Origin: Neisseria animaloris | Lineage (GTDB): Bacteria > Pseudomonadota > Gammaproteobacteria > Burkholderiales > Neisseriaceae | Assembly (NCBI RefSeq): GCF_900637855.1 | Contig: NZ_LR134440.1 | Location: 248,001 to 312,000, forward strand | Direction: 5' to 3' | Length of the DNA: 64,000 bases | In this document: piece by piece, positions 34,040 to 43,607 of the stretch | Layout of the letters: each line of letters begins with the position of its first letter | Position numbering within the stretch: the stretch's first letter is position 1 | The notes under the pieces: model-generated | What the model was told of the DNA's origin: nothing | The model's input: the letters and a program-made list of their open reading frames with translations, nothing else | Databases searched by the model: none | Translations under genes and position numbers: made by a program

Positions 34040-34483
34040 ATGAATAAATTGGCAGCGGTTTTGGTAGGAGTATGGTTGGGTCTGCAATTAGGCGTGGGTT
34101 ATTTGGTTGCGCCGATATTATTCCAAAATATGGGTAGAATGGAAGCTGGGGCTTTGGCCGGTGTGATGTTTAATGTGGTAGCTTATACCGGCATGGCGGT
34201 TTGGCTGCTGGTTTACTTTATCGGCCGCGCCGAATTGAACAGACATGTGATGCGTTCGCATACCAATAAGTTTGTATTGGCGTTGTTATCGTTTTTGGCG
34301 GCCAATCAGTTTTTGGTTACTCCCGTTATCGAAGCGCATAAAGCGGGGACGACAAATTGGCTGTTATCGCTCATCGGCGGCTCATTCGGCCAGTGGCACG
34401 GTATCTCGAGTATTATCTATATGATATGCAGCGTGCTGGCCTTGGGGTTGGTTTTCCGCTTGTTGAAATTGGATTGGTATTAA
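34040..34483 (+). CDS. DUF4149 family membrane protein
   Basis: A 147-residue protein with four hydrophobic segments (about residues 5-25, 40-62, 78-98 and 120-142), matching the small DUF4149 integral membrane family found in beta-proteobacteria. Motif-like residues are GLQLGVGYLVAPILF in the first helix and SSIIYMICSVLALGLV in the last. Function is unknown. ATG 34040 follows GAGGGATAGG. It is monocistronic, ended by a very strong hairpin. Confidence 0.82.
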   Translation: MNKLAAVLVGVWLGLQLGVGYLVAPILFQNMGRMEAGALAGVMFNVVAYTGMAVWLLVYFIGRAELNRHVMRSHTNKFVLALLSFLAANQFLVTPVIEAHKAGTTNWLLSLIGGSFGQWHGISSIIYMICSVLALGLVFRLLKLDWY

Positions 34484-34500
34484 GTATATTGTTTTTTAGA

Positions 34501-34545
34501 AAGAGGCCGTCTGAAACATATCGTTTATGTTTCAGACGGCCTCTT
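34501..34545. terminator. 20-bp uptake-sequence terminator
   Basis: The perfect stem runs from 34501-34520 to 34526-34545 with a five-base loop (TCGTT). Pairing extends eight bases beyond the 12-base uptake sequence, more than most copies in the window. It serves the convergent DUF4149 and uraA genes. Confidence 0.9.
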
Positions 34546-34582
34546 CAGCTAGATTGGATAGTCGGATCATATCCGCGGCCGG

Positions 34583-35818
34583 TCAGATATCTTTGCTGAT
34601 TAGAGTGTTGCTGGATTTTTCGTCGGGCAGCAGCCAGTTGAGCAGAATGGCTAAAATGGCACACAGGCCCACGCCGGCGAAACTCATGCTGCCGAATTTG
34701 ATAACCATGCCGCCCACGCCTGTGGTCAACACCGAGCTGACGATAACCAGATTTTTCGGCTGCATCAGATTTACTTTGGCATCAATCAAGGTTTTTAAAC
34801 CAAGTGATGCGATGGTTCCGAACAGTAAAATCATGATGCCGCCCATTACCGGCAATGGAATCGAAGCCAAAAAAGCATTGAATTTTCCGAAAAACGCCAT
34901 GCTGATGGCAAAAATTGCCGCCCAAGTCATGATTTTTGGATTGCTGTTTTTGGTAATCATCACCGCACCTGTTACTTCACCGTAAGTGGTTACCGGCGGG
35001 CCGCCGATTAACCCGGCTACGCATACGCCCAAGCCGTCGCCTGCTAAAGTTTTATCCAACCCAGGGTCTTTTGCATAATCGTTGCCGGTTACTTTGCCGA
35101 TAGCCATTACCCCACCGATGTGTTCGATGGCGGGTGCAATGGCAACAGGCAGCATAAACAAAGCCGCCTGCCAGTTGATTTGCGGCGTTTCAAAATGGGG
35201 AACGGCAAACCACGGAGCATTCATGATCGGCGCGGTATCCACCAATCCCATCACTAAGGCCAAGGCATAACCGGCGGCAACACCAATTAAAATCGGAACC
35301 AGTTTCATCATTTTGCTACCGAATACGGCAACGATAACGGTAACCGCAAAAGTAAAGCCGGAGAGCAACAGCGATTGCGTATAGTCTATTACTTGTTCAC
35401 CTCCGGCTTGTCCCATTGCCATTTGGCTGGCTACGGCTGCAACCGACAAACCGATAACCATAATCACAGGGCCGATGACAACCGGCGGCAAAAGGCGGTT
35501 TACCGTAGCTAATCCGCGCCATCTGATGAGTCCGGCAAAAATAAAATACATAAAGCCGGCGGCAAACAAGCCGAACATGGTGGAAGGCAATCCCCACTCG
35601 CCGATAGAATAAATAATCGGAGCGATAAAGGCGAAAGAAGAACCTAAAAATATCGGCACTTTGCGTTTGGTAACCAGTTGGAACAACAAAGTGCCGATAC
35701 CCGCGCCCAGTAAGGCGAGAGCAGGATTAAGGCCGGTAAGTAGCGGCACGAGAACCATCGCACCGAAAGCGACAAACAGAATTTGCGCACCGGATATAGC
35801 TAGTTTGAGTTGTTGCAT
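34583..35818 (-). CDS. uraA: Uracil permease (NCS2 family)
   Basis: A 411-residue inner-membrane protein with about 14 hydrophobic segments of the nucleobase-cation symporter 2 family. The N-terminal AISGAQILFVAFGAMVLVPL is typical. Substrate-site segments are GSSFAFIAPI in helix 3, AIAPAIEHIGGV (the Glu contacts the base in UraA) and GLIGGPPVTTYGEVTGAV. The match to UraA favours uracil uptake coupled to protons. A -10 box TATAAT lies at 35861-35856 on the minus strand, about 40 bases before the ATG. It is divergent from cmk. Confidence 0.93.
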   Translation of the reverse strand: MQQLKLAISGAQILFVAFGAMVLVPLLTGLNPALALLGAGIGTLLFQLVTKRKVPIFLGSSFAFIAPIIYSIGEWGLPSTMFGLFAAGFMYFIFAGLIRWRGLATVNRLLPPVVIGPVIMVIGLSVAAVASQMAMGQAGGEQVIDYTQSLLLSGFTFAVTVIVAVFGSKMMKLVPILIGVAAGYALALVMGLVDTAPIMNAPWFAVPHFETPQINWQAALFMLPVAIAPAIEHIGGVMAIGKVTGNDYAKDPGLDKTLAGDGLGVCVAGLIGGPPVTTYGEVTGAVMITKNSNPKIMTWAAIFAISMAFFGKFNAFLASIPLPVMGGIMILLFGTIASLGLKTLIDAKVNLMQPKNLVIVSSVLTTGVGGMVIKFGSMSFAGVGLCAILAILLNWLLPDEKSSNTLISKDI

Positions 35819-35937
35819 GTTAGATTCCGTTATGTTTTTTAAACAAACGGGGCGGATTATAGCCTTGCGCCAATGTTTTGTGTGTAACTGAATGTGCCAG
35901 ATTTAAGATGTTTTAGTCGATAATTTTATGAAAAATA

Positions 35938-35966
35938 ATTACAGAAAATATTTTAAAAGTTATAAT
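35938..35966 (+). promoter_or_regulatory. Predicted cmk promoter
   Basis: ATTACA (35938-35943) and TATAAT (35961-35966) are separated by 17 bases. The transcript would have a leader of about 105 bases containing an imperfect hairpin at about 35991-36022 (TGCCG...CGGCA). Confidence 0.6.
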
Positions 35967-36077
35967 TCCGCCGCTTTACGGGAAAACAAAATGCCGTTCA
36001 TCCGATTGAATCGAATGGCGGCAGAAAACAAATTAATCTAGTCGAATCACAATTAAATTTCTTAGAGATAACAATAA

Positions 36078-36737
36078 ATGGATTTGAACCGAAAAATAAT
36101 TGCTGTTGACGGCCCGAGTGCCTCCGGCAAAGGAACGGTGGCTTCACAAGTGGCTGCCGCATTAGGTTTTGAGTATTTGGATTCGGGTGCGCTATATCGT
36201 TTAACCGCACTCTACGCTCAATTAAATAACATCGAATGGGACGATGAAGAAGGTATTGCAAAGTTGGCACAGCAATTGCCGGCAGTATTTGACGGGCAGA
36301 AAATACTGCTTGACGGTAAAGACGTATCCGAAGCGATCCGCAGCGAAGCTATTGGTATGGGTGCATCTTCCGTTGCCCGCCTACCTAAAGTTAGGGAAGC
36401 GCTTTTGCAACGCCAGCGCGATTTTTTAACCGAAAAAGGCTTGGTTGCAGACGGGCGCGATATGGGATCGGTAGTGTTTCCCGATGCCGTCTTAAAAATA
36501 TTTCTAACCGCATCCGCCGAAATCCGAGCTCAGCGCCGTGCCAAGCAAATCGGCGTACCATGCGAAGGAGTGGAGTTCGAACGGATTTTATCCGATATCG
36601 AAGCACGTGACGAAGCCGACAGCCGCCGTGCTGTTGCACCGCTAAGGCAGTTGCCCGATGCACTATTGTTGGATACTTCGGAAATGAATGTCGAAGAATC
36701 TGTAAAAAAAGTGCTTGATTGGTATGCAAAAATCTAA
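36078..36737 (+). CDS. cmk: Cytidylate kinase
   Basis: A 219-residue kinase that phosphorylates CMP and dCMP. The P-loop is IAVDGPSASGKGTVA (residues 8-22). The NMP-binding region LDSGALYRLTALYA and the conserved LVADGRDMGSVVFPDA follow, then the lid-type RRAKQ segment. It lies directly upstream of rpsA, the same order as in E. coli (cmk-rpsA-ihfB). An uptake-sequence pair and a separate -10 box between the genes suggest rpsA also has its own promoter. Confidence 0.96.
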   Translation: MDLNRKIIAVDGPSASGKGTVASQVAAALGFEYLDSGALYRLTALYAQLNNIEWDDEEGIAKLAQQLPAVFDGQKILLDGKDVSEAIRSEAIGMGASSVARLPKVREALLQRQRDFLTEKGLVADGRDMGSVVFPDAVLKIFLTASAEIRAQRRAKQIGVPCEGVEFERILSDIEARDEADSRRAVAPLRQLPDALLLDTSEMNVEESVKKVLDWYAKI

Positions 36738-36746
36738 ACCTTGCTG

Positions 36747-36752
36747 TATAAT
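36747..36752 (+). promoter_or_regulatory. Predicted -10 box for rpsA
   Basis: TATAAT preceded by TG, ten bases past the cmk stop, with no clear -35 at 16-18 bases. The leader then contains an uptake-sequence pair and a CTTGTTGC/GCAGCAAG hairpin (36812-36835). Confidence 0.45.
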
Positions 36753-36760
36753 CCGCCTAA

Positions 36761-36799
36761 TTTTTTCAGACGGCCCCAAAAACAAGGCCGTCTGAAAAC
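36761..36799. terminator. Inverted uptake-sequence pair in the cmk-rpsA gap
   Basis: TTTTCAGACGGCC (36763-36775) faces GGCCGTCTGAAAA (36786-36798). The arms are in the opposite order from other pairs in the window, so the T-rich flank is on the left. It may be a weaker plus-strand terminator or a leader structure. Confidence 0.6.
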
Positions 36800-36889
36800 C
36801 GTTTGTAGTAAACGCTTGTTGCGCCAGGGGCAGCAAGTTCCCTCCAACCAACCTCACACTCCTTGGCGGTGTACCGAAAAGAGTTATAT

Positions 36890-38575
36890 ATGACTATGGA
36901 AAATTTTGCCCAACTGTTGGAAGAAAGCTTTACCCTTCAAGAGATGAACCCCGGTGAAGTGATTACCGCTGAAGTAGTGGCGATCGACAATAACTTCGTT
37001 ACCGTAAATGCCGGTTTGAAATCAGAGTCTCTGATTGATGTAGCTGAATTCAAAAACGCTCAGGGCGAGATTGAAGTAAAAGTCGGTGACTTCGTTACCG
37101 TAACCATCGAATCTGTTGAAAACGGCTTCGGTGAAACCAAACTGTCACGCGAAAAAGCCAAGCGCGCGGCCGACTGGATCGCTTTGGAAGAAGCCATGGA
37201 AAACGGCGATATTCTGTCCGGTGTAATCAACGGCAAAGTAAAAGGCGGCCTGACTGTAATGATCAACAGCATCCGCGCATTCCTGCCGGGTTCTTTGGTT
37301 GACGTACGTCCCGTAAAAGATACTTCACACTTTGAAGGCAAAGAAATTGAATTCAAAGTAATTAAGCTGGATAAAAAACGCAACAATGTTGTGGTATCAC
37401 GCCGTGCGGTTCTGGAAGTTACTTTGGGCGAAGAGCGCAAAGCGCTGCTGGAAAACCTGCAAGAAGGTTCAGTGGTTAAAGGTATCGTTAAAAACATCAC
37501 CGACTACGGTGCATTCGTTGACTTGGGCGGCATCGACGGTTTGCTGCACATTACCGATTTGGCATGGCGCCGTGTGAAACATCCAAGTGAAGTTTTGGAA
37601 GTAGGCCAAGAGGTTGAAGCTAAAGTATTGAAATTCGACCAAGACAAACAACGTGTATCTCTGGGTATGAAACAACTGGGCGAAGATCCTTGGAGTGGCC
37701 TGACCCGCCGTTATCCGCAAGGCACCCGTTTGTTCGGTAAAGTATCCAACCTGACTGACTACGGTGCATTCGTGGAAATCGAACAAGGCATCGAAGGTTT
37801 GGTACACGTTTCCGAAATGGACTGGACCAATAAAAACGTTCACCCGAGCAAAGTTGTACAGTTGGGTGACGAAGTAGAAGTGATGATTCTGGAAATCGAC
37901 GAAGACCGTCGCCGCATCAGCTTGGGCATGAAACAATGTCAAGCCAATCCGTGGGAAGAGTTTGCCGCCAACCACAACAAAGGCGACAAATTATCCGGTG
38001 CGGTTAAATCGATTACCGATTTCGGCGTATTTGTCGGCTTGCCCGGCGGCATCGACGGTTTGGTTCACCTGTCTGACTTGTCTTGGACTGAAGCGGGCGA
38101 AGAAGCCGTACGCAAATACAAAAAAGGCGAAGAAGTGGAAGCCGTTGTATTGGCGATCGATGTTGAAAAAGAGCGTATCTCTTTGGGCATCAAACAATTG
38201 GAAGGCGATCCCTTCGGTAACTTTATCAGCGTAAACGACAAAGGTTCTTTGGTAAAAGGTACTGCTAAATCAGTAGATGCCAAAGGCGCGGTTATCTCCT
38301 TGTCTGATGATGTTGAAGCATATCTGCCTGCTTCCGAATGGTCTAGCGAGCGCGTGGAAGATCTGCGTAATGTGTTGAAGGAAGGTGAAGAAGTAGAAGC
38401 CGTTATTTCTACCGTAGATCGCAAAAACCGCAGCATCAAATTGTCTGTTAAAGCAAAAGATGCCAAAGAAAACCGTGATGCGTTGAATTCGGTTAATGCT
38501 GCTTCAACTGCAAGTGCCGGTACGACCAGCTTGGGCGATCTGCTGAAAGCCAAATTGTCTGGTGAACAGGAATAA
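36890..38575 (+). CDS. rpsA: 30S ribosomal protein S1
   Basis: A 561-residue protein with six S1 RNA-binding repeats, recognisable at roughly residues 20-90, 105-170, 190-260, 275-350, 365-435 and 450-520 (for example [20 protein letters not shown] in repeat 3). It binds mRNA leaders and aids translation initiation. The start [14 protein letters not shown] at 36890 follows AAAGAG; the in-frame extension to 36863 has no support. S1 genes are often autoregulated through their leader, and the hairpin at 36812-36835 is a candidate element. ihfB follows nine bases after the stop. Confidence 0.97.
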   Translation: MTMENFAQLLEESFTLQEMNPGEVITAEVVAIDNNFVTVNAGLKSESLIDVAEFKNAQGEIEVKVGDFVTVTIESVENGFGETKLSREKAKRAADWIALEEAMENGDILSGVINGKVKGGLTVMINSIRAFLPGSLVDVRPVKDTSHFEGKEIEFKVIKLDKKRNNVVVSRRAVLEVTLGEERKALLENLQEGSVVKGIVKNITDYGAFVDLGGIDGLLHITDLAWRRVKHPSEVLEVGQEVEAKVLKFDQDKQRVSLGMKQLGEDPWSGLTRRYPQGTRLFGKVSNLTDYGAFVEIEQGIEGLVHVSEMDWTNKNVHPSKVVQLGDEVEVMILEIDEDRRRISLGMKQCQANPWEEFAANHNKGDKLSGAVKSITDFGVFVGLPGGIDGLVHLSDLSWTEAGEEAVRKYKKGEEVEAVVLAIDVEKERISLGIKQLEGDPFGNFISVNDKGSLVKGTAKSVDAKGAVISLSDDVEAYLPASEWSSERVEDLRNVLKEGEEVEAVISTVDRKNRSIKLSVKAKDAKENRDALNSVNAASTASAGTTSLGDLLKAKLSGEQE

Positions 38576-38583
38576 GGTGCAGC

Positions 38584-38892
38584 ATGACCAAATCTGAATT
38601 AATGGTTCGCTTGGCAGAGGTATTTGCCGAGAGAAATGGTAGTCAGTTGATTGCCAAAGATGTCGAATACAGTGTAAAAGTTTTGGTAGATACCATGACT
38701 CGTTCACTGGCTAAAGGGCAACGTATTGAAATCCGTGGCTTTGGCAGCTTCGATTTGAACCATCGCCCGGCTCGTGTTGGCCGTAATCCTAAAACCGGTG
38801 AGCGTGTGGAAGTACCTGAAAAATATGTTCCCCACTTTAAACCGGGGAAAGAATTACGCGAACGCGTAGATCAGGCTATATTAAGTGAATAA
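38584..38892 (+). CDS. ihfB: Integration host factor subunit beta
   Basis: A 102-residue DNA-bending protein of the HU/IHF family. It starts [20 protein letters not shown] and carries the family signature [20 protein letters not shown] in the DNA-intercalating arm. It pairs with IhfA (not in the window). The rpsA-ihfB order is conserved in proteobacteria and the genes are probably cotranscribed. AAGGTGC provides the ribosome site. A strong terminator follows. Confidence 0.96.
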   Translation: MTKSELMVRLAEVFAERNGSQLIAKDVEYSVKVLVDTMTRSLAKGQRIEIRGFGSFDLNHRPARVGRNPKTGERVEVPEKYVPHFKPGKELRERVDQAILSE

Positions 38893-38907
38893 GTAGCTTT
38901 AGGAGTG

Positions 38908-38940
38908 AAACGCCGCAGAAATGCGGCGTTTTATCGTTTT
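38908..38940 (+). terminator. Terminator after ihfB
   Basis: AAACGCCGCA (38908-38917) pairs with TGCGGCGTTT (38922-38931), then a T-rich tail. It is a classic intrinsic terminator without an uptake sequence. Confidence 0.85.
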
Positions 38941-39006
38941 TTGTATTTGTTCCGTATGATATGGCGGAATAAAAAAATGATTTATATCGTTTTGAGCCTT
39001 AAGTAC

Positions 39007-39034
39007 TTGGAGGCCGTCTGAAATCATTTATAAT
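39007..39034 (+). promoter_or_regulatory. zapE promoter with an uptake sequence as spacer
   Basis: TTGGAG (39007-39012) and TATAAT (39029-39034) are 16 bases apart. AGGCCGTCTGAA (39011-39022) fills most of the spacer. A palindrome, ATGGCAAA/TTTGCCAT (39033-39056), starts in the -10 box and covers the predicted start site. Confidence 0.6.
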
Positions 39035-39063
39035 GGCAAAATTGTTGATTTGCCATATTGGTT

Positions 39064-40233
39064 ATGATGAATAATAACGAAAACCGTTTTATTGCTCCCG
39101 ACTTTGTCAATCATAGTCCGCTCACTTGGTATCAGGCTGCATCGGAACAACCTGCTTTTATCCGTGATGGCGCGCAAGCAAAAGCCATTGAATATCTGGA
39201 TAAACTTTGGACTGAATTGATGATGTTCAAACGTAAACGCAACCGTTTTCTGGGTCGCAGTTTGCGTTCCCCGCAATTGCCGAAAGGGTTGTATTTTTAT
39301 GGTGGAGTAGGTAGGGGAAAAAGTTTTTTAATGGATGTCTTTTATGGTTGCCTGCCATATCGCCGCAAGCGCCGTGTGCATTTCCATGCTTTTATGGCAG
39401 AAGTTCATCAACGGATGAAGGCTTTTAAAAGTGAACCTGACCCGTTAAAAGCGATGGCTGCCGAGATTGCTAAGGAAACTCGAGTTTTGTGTTTTGACGA
39501 ATTTCATGTCTGCGATATTGCTGACGCGATGATACTGGGCAGGTTGTTGGAAAATTTGTTTGAAGGCGGCGTAGTTTTAGTGGCGACATCTAATTATGCA
39601 CCTTCAGAACTTTATCCTCAAGGACAAAACCGTAGCAGTTTTCTGCCGACGATTGCTTTAATTGAAGAAAAACTCACGATTTTAAATGTCGATGGAGGAG
39701 AAGATTACCGTTTACGTGCTTTAAAACCAGCAGAAGTATTTTATGTACCTGACAGCGAAGAGAACGAACGAAAGCTGGCCGAGTTATTTTCGCAAATAAC
39801 CTACGGTAAGGCAAAAAAAACTGAATCTATAATCATACATGGGCGCGAATTGACGTGTAATGCTCATGATAAACGCGCAATTTGGTTTGATTTCCGTGCT
39901 TTATGTTTCGGGCCGCGCTCTCAAGCAGATTACCTATATTTAGCAGAGCATTATGAAATGGTTTTTGTGTCAGGTATTGAAAAACTAAGTGAAGCAGAGC
40001 GGGCAGAGGCTCGTCGCCTTACGTGGCTAATCGATGTTTTTTATGACTTTAAGGTGAAGTTTTGTGCCACAAGCAAAGTGAAAGCGGAAGAAATTTATGT
40101 AGAAGGTGATTTTGCTAATGAATTTGTGCGTACTGTTAGCAGAATGATTGAGATGCAATCAAAAGAGTATCTTACCCAGCCTCATCTTACTTTGGGTAAT
40201 AACAACGAAAAAGAAATCAACTTTCAACCATAA
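39064..40233 (+). CDS. zapE: Cell division AFG1-like ATPase ZapE
   Basis: A 389-residue AAA-type ATPase. The Walker A motif is YFYGGVGRGKSFLMD (near residues 76-90) and the Walker B is RVLCFDEFHVCDIADAMIL. Then come LVATSNYAPSELYPQGQNR (sensor 1 region) and the C-terminal TWLIDVFYDFKVK. ZapE acts at the division ring in E. coli and in related bacteria. ATG 39064 is chosen over ATG 39067. From here to about 47 kb the sequence is visibly more A/T-rich than the neighbouring recB-pyrG region. Confidence 0.93.
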   Translation: MMNNNENRFIAPDFVNHSPLTWYQAASEQPAFIRDGAQAKAIEYLDKLWTELMMFKRKRNRFLGRSLRSPQLPKGLYFYGGVGRGKSFLMDVFYGCLPYRRKRRVHFHAFMAEVHQRMKAFKSEPDPLKAMAAEIAKETRVLCFDEFHVCDIADAMILGRLLENLFEGGVVLVATSNYAPSELYPQGQNRSSFLPTIALIEEKLTILNVDGGEDYRLRALKPAEVFYVPDSEENERKLAELFSQITYGKAKKTESIIIHGRELTCNAHDKRAIWFDFRALCFGPRSQADYLYLAEHYEMVFVSGIEKLSEAERAEARRLTWLIDVFYDFKVKFCATSKVKAEEIYVEGDFANEFVRTVSRMIEMQSKEYLTQPHLTLGNNNEKEINFQP

Positions 40234-40297
40234 AATAAGGAAATTTGATAAAATACCTGCCCAATTTTTATTGAAGTAATCGTTTTAAGGAATATAC

Positions 40298-40723
40298 ATG
40301 GCAATTGAGCGCACCATTTCTATTATTAAGCCGGATGCAGTAGCAAAAGATGTAATCGGTAAAATTTACAGTCGTTTTGAGAGTAACGGATTGCGTATCA
40401 TTGCGGCTAAAATGAAGCATTTAAGCGTCAAAGAAGCACAAGATTTTTATGCTGTACATAGGGAACGTCCTTTTTTTGCGGCATTGGTTGAATTTATGAC
40501 CAGTGGTCCAGTGATGATTCAAGTGCTGGAGGGTGAAAATGCCGTTGCAAAAAACCGAGAATTGATGGGTGCAACTAATCCGAAAGAAGCTGCAGCTGGC
40601 ACTATTCGTGCAGATTTTGCAGCATCTATTGATGCTAATGCCGTACATGGTTCTGATAGTTTGGAAAATGCAGCTATTGAAATTGCTTATTTTTTTAGTC
40701 AAAGTGAAATTTGCTCACACTAA
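40298..40723 (+). CDS. ndk: Nucleoside diphosphate kinase
   Basis: A 141-residue enzyme that equalises NTP pools. It begins [21 protein letters not shown] and carries the phosphate-accepting His in [20 protein letters not shown]. The length is standard. It leads the conserved ndk-rlmN-pilW-rodZ-ispG order, but a hairpin built from a variant uptake sequence lies after it, so it is likely a separate unit. Confidence 0.97.
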   Translation: MAIERTISIIKPDAVAKDVIGKIYSRFESNGLRIIAAKMKHLSVKEAQDFYAVHRERPFFAALVEFMTSGPVMIQVLEGENAVAKNRELMGATNPKEAAAGTIRADFAASIDANAVHGSDSLENAAIEIAYFFSQSEICSH

Positions 40724-40741
40724 GTAAAAAGCTTTATTTTT

Positions 40742-40769
40742 AGGCTGTCTGAATATTTTCAGACAGCCT
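40742..40769. terminator. Hairpin built from a variant uptake sequence
   Basis: AGGCTGTCTGAA (40742-40753) pairs perfectly with TTCAGACAGCCT (40758-40769). Both arms carry the same C-to-T change from AGGCCGTCTGAA, so base pairing is kept. Confidence 0.8.
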
Positions 40770-40790
40770 GAGAGCTTTTAATGGAAGTAC

Positions 40791-41888
40791 ATGAAAACCA
40801 ATTTGCTAAATTTTGATTTAAACAATTTGACACAATATTTTTCTGAAATAGGAGAAAAACCATTTCGTGCCAAACAAGTAATGCGTTGGATGCATCAATC
40901 GGGCGTGGCAGATTTTGATGAAATGACCGACTTGGCTAAGTCGTTACGAAGCAAACTGAATGAAAATGCATGTGTTACTGTGCCTGAATTGATAACTTCT
41001 CAACAATCTTCAGACGGCACAAGGAAGTGGCTGTTGGATGTCGGTACCGGTAACGGTGTAGAAACCGTATTTATTCCGGAGGCGGAACGTGGTACTTTAT
41101 GTATTTCTTCGCAAGTAGGCTGTGCACTTGAATGTACATTTTGTTCAACCGGTAGGCAGGGCTTCAATCGCAATTTGACTGCTGCTGAAATTATCGGGCA
41201 ATTGTGGTGGGCGAATAAAGCTATGGGTGTTACTCCCAAAAATGAACGTGTTATTTCCAATGTGGTTATGATGGGGATGGGAGAGCCTTTGGCTAATTTT
41301 GATAATGTCGTCACTGCGTTGAATATGATGTTGGACGATCATGGTTATGGCTTGTCACGGCGCAGGGTAACAGTCTCTACTTCGGGTATGGTGCCGCAAA
41401 TGGATCGTTTAAAAGAGGTAATGCCGGTTGCTTTGGCTGTATCTCTACATGCATCTAATGATATGATTCGAAATGAAATTGTACCATTGAATAAAAAATA
41501 TCCATTAAAAGAATTAATGGCGGCATGTCGTAGGTATCTGGAAAAAGCTCCTCGTGATTTTGTGACTTTTGAATATGTTATGCTTGACGGCATTAATGAT
41601 AAAGCACAACATGCGCACCAGTTGATCGAACTTGTGCGTGATGTACCATGTAAATTCAATTTGATTCCATTTAATCCTTTTACTAATTCAGGATACAATC
41701 GGTCAACAAACGAAAGTATACGTATATTCCGAGATATTCTTCAGCAAGCCGGTTTTGTTGTTACTGTTCGAAAAACCCGTGGTGATGATATTGATGCAGC
41801 CTGTGGTCAGTTAGCAGGACAGGTTAAGGATAAAACGCATCGACAGCAGAAGTGGCAGCAGATTGTGGCAGCAGAGAGGAGAAGTTAA
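40791..41888 (+). CDS. rlmN: 23S rRNA (A2503-C2) / tRNA methyltransferase
   Basis: A 365-residue radical SAM enzyme. The [4Fe-4S] motif is Cys111-x3-Cys115-x2-Cys118 ([16 protein letters not shown]). [12 protein letters not shown] follows and the C-terminal catalytic Cys lies in [10 protein letters not shown]. It methylates A2503 of 23S rRNA and A37 of some tRNAs. ATG 40791 is used; an ATG ten bases upstream is out of frame. It begins the tight run rlmN-pilW-rodZ-ispG with gaps of five bases or less. Confidence 0.97.
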   Translation: MKTNLLNFDLNNLTQYFSEIGEKPFRAKQVMRWMHQSGVADFDEMTDLAKSLRSKLNENACVTVPELITSQQSSDGTRKWLLDVGTGNGVETVFIPEAERGTLCISSQVGCALECTFCSTGRQGFNRNLTAAEIIGQLWWANKAMGVTPKNERVISNVVMMGMGEPLANFDNVVTALNMMLDDHGYGLSRRRVTVSTSGMVPQMDRLKEVMPVALAVSLHASNDMIRNEIVPLNKKYPLKELMAACRRYLEKAPRDFVTFEYVMLDGINDKAQHAHQLIELVRDVPCKFNLIPFNPFTNSGYNRSTNESIRIFRDILQQAGFVVTVRKTRGDDIDAACGQLAGQVKDKTHRQQKWQQIVAAERRS

Positions 41889-41892
41889 AGTA

Positions 41893-42660
41893 ATGAAAAT
41901 GAAATTATGGCCATCTTTATTATTGATTGCTTTGTTGAGTGCATGTGCCGGTAGTGGTGCTCCTAAGAAGCCGAGTGCACGTGAGCGCTCCGTACAAGTC
42001 TCCAATATTAAAACTCAATTGGCTGTTGAGTATATGCGTGGGCAAGATTATCGTCAGGCAGTTAGCAGTATTGAAGAAGCTTTGGAAAGTAATAACAAAA
42101 ATGAGATTGCTTGGTTGATACGTGCCCAGATTTATCAGTATTTGAAAGTTTCTGATAAAGCTCAGGAAAGTTTTCAAAAAGCACTTGCTTTAAATCCGAA
42201 TAGTGCAGAGATTAATAATAATTACGGTTGGTTTATATGTAGCCAATTAAACCACCCTAATGAAGCTATTCCTTATTTTGATAAAGCTTTAGCCGATCCT
42301 ACTTATCCAAATCCTCAAGTTGCACATCTTAATAAAGGCATTTGCAGCGCTAAGATGGGGCAATATTCTTTATCAGAAGCCTATTTAGAGCGGTCATTAG
42401 CAGCTGACCCGCAATTTATCTTGGTATTTAAAGAACTGGCACGTACCAAAATGCTTGCGGGCAATTTAAGCGATGCGGATTATTATTTCCGCCAATATCA
42501 AAGTAAGGTCGATGTTTTGACTGCTGATGATTTATTATTAGGCTGGCGTTTATATAATGCTTTGGGTGATACACAGGCAGCTTACGAATATGAAGCTCAA
42601 TTGCGGACCAATTATCCCTATTCCGAAGAATTGCAGACAATTACAACAGGGCGTTTGTAA
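41893..42660 (+). CDS. pilW: Type IV pilus assembly lipoprotein PilW/PilF
   Basis: A 255-residue lipoprotein. The signal peptide has lipobox LLSAC (acylated Cys18). Four to six TPR units follow, for example AVEYMRGQDYRQAVSSIEEA and INNNYGWFICSQLNHPNEAI. PilF/PilW supports secretin multimer formation and pilus stability, and so natural transformation, which relies on the uptake sequences in this genome. ATG 41893 is the start giving a proper signal peptide. It overlaps the rodZ start by one base (TAATG). Confidence 0.92.
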   Translation: MKMKLWPSLLLIALLSACAGSGAPKKPSARERSVQVSNIKTQLAVEYMRGQDYRQAVSSIEEALESNNKNEIAWLIRAQIYQYLKVSDKAQESFQKALALNPNSAEINNNYGWFICSQLNHPNEAIPYFDKALADPTYPNPQVAHLNKGICSAKMGQYSLSEAYLERSLAADPQFILVFKELARTKMLAGNLSDADYYFRQYQSKVDVLTADDLLLGWRLYNALGDTQAAYEYEAQLRTNYPYSEELQTITTGRL

Positions 42661-43607
42661 TGAACGATAATCAAAATACCGAGCAGCAATATGCTAATAA
42701 TGCCGCCGTTGAAATGGGGGCTAAGTTGCGTTATGCGCGAGAGCGAAAAGGGTTTTCTATCGGTGAAGTGGCTGAACGTTTAAAATTGCCAGCACGTCAA
42801 ATTGAAGGTTTGGAAAGCGGGAATTACGAAGGAATGCCTGAACCGATCTTTATACGGGGATTCCTGCGCACCTATGGGCGCTTTTTGGGATTGGATGAGA
42901 GTGAAGTGGCATCTTATCTTGACCATATTTTGCCGCAAAATCGCAGTAATCTTTACGCTATTGAGCGTAACAACCAGTCATTAAATTATCAACAAACTGA
43001 AATTAAAAAATCCTTTCCTAAATGGGTAGCAGGTTTATTAGTGCTGACATTGGTTGGAGCAGGCGTATATGTTTGGCAAAACAAGTCAAATCTAGAATAT
43101 GCAAAACAAACCGATAGTAATATTCAACCTGAATTAAGTAATGCTTCTGCCCCTAATTTGCAAGCAAGTAATATTTCCGTAGTTGCAATGGGGAGTGAAG
43201 TAGAATCAGCCATTGTACCTGCTTCTCAAGAGTTGGTTTCAGGAGGCCAAGCTGTTGCAACATCTGCGATTGTCAATAGCAAACAGCAAGCCTCTGACTC
43301 TGAGTTGGCGCAAGCTTCGGCTCCTACATTAACCGTAGCGGCTTCAGATATAGCACTTATTGCTGCTGATGAGTTGGTGGTTAAAGTGCGTTATCGTTCG
43401 AATTTAGTCATCAAAGACAAAGATGGTCAATTTGTTATCAATAAAATTGTACCGGCAGGAAGCGAACATCGTTTTAGAGGCGGGGCACCATACAATGTAT
43501 GGATCGGTTATGCGTCAGGTGCAACCGCAAATTATGGTGGCCAGGATATTTCCATATCGAAACATATGGTCGGTAAGAAAACATCAGCGTTTATTGCAGG
43601 CCAGTAA
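42660..43607 (+). CDS. rodZ: Cytoskeletal / helix-turn-helix membrane protein RodZ
   Basis: A 315-residue protein with an N-terminal Cro-type helix-turn-helix (residues about 15-80, [20 protein letters not shown]). One membrane segment follows at about 120-138 ([18 protein letters not shown]), then a Ser/Ala-rich periplasmic linker and a C-terminal DUF4115 beta domain. RodZ links MreB to the membrane in rods; in cocci its homologue has been proposed to act in pilus or envelope functions. It is translationally coupled to pilW and ispG by one-base overlaps. Confidence 0.9.
   Translation: MNDNQNTEQQYANNAAVEMGAKLRYARERKGFSIGEVAERLKLPARQIEGLESGNYEGMPEPIFIRGFLRTYGRFLGLDESEVASYLDHILPQNRSNLYAIERNNQSLNYQQTEIKKSFPKWVAGLLVLTLVGAGVYVWQNKSNLEYAKQTDSNIQPELSNASAPNLQASNISVVAMGSEVESAIVPASQELVSGGQAVATSAIVNSKQQASDSELAQASAPTLTVAASDIALIAADELVVKVRYRSNLVIKDKDGQFVINKIVPAGSEHRFRGGAPYNVWIGYASGATANYGGQDISISKHMVGKKTSAFIAGQ

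Noticed and set aside
36812..36835. Hairpin before rpsA considered as a riboswitch
   Set aside because: It is a single short stem without any known riboswitch consensus; an S1 leader structure is the more modest reading.
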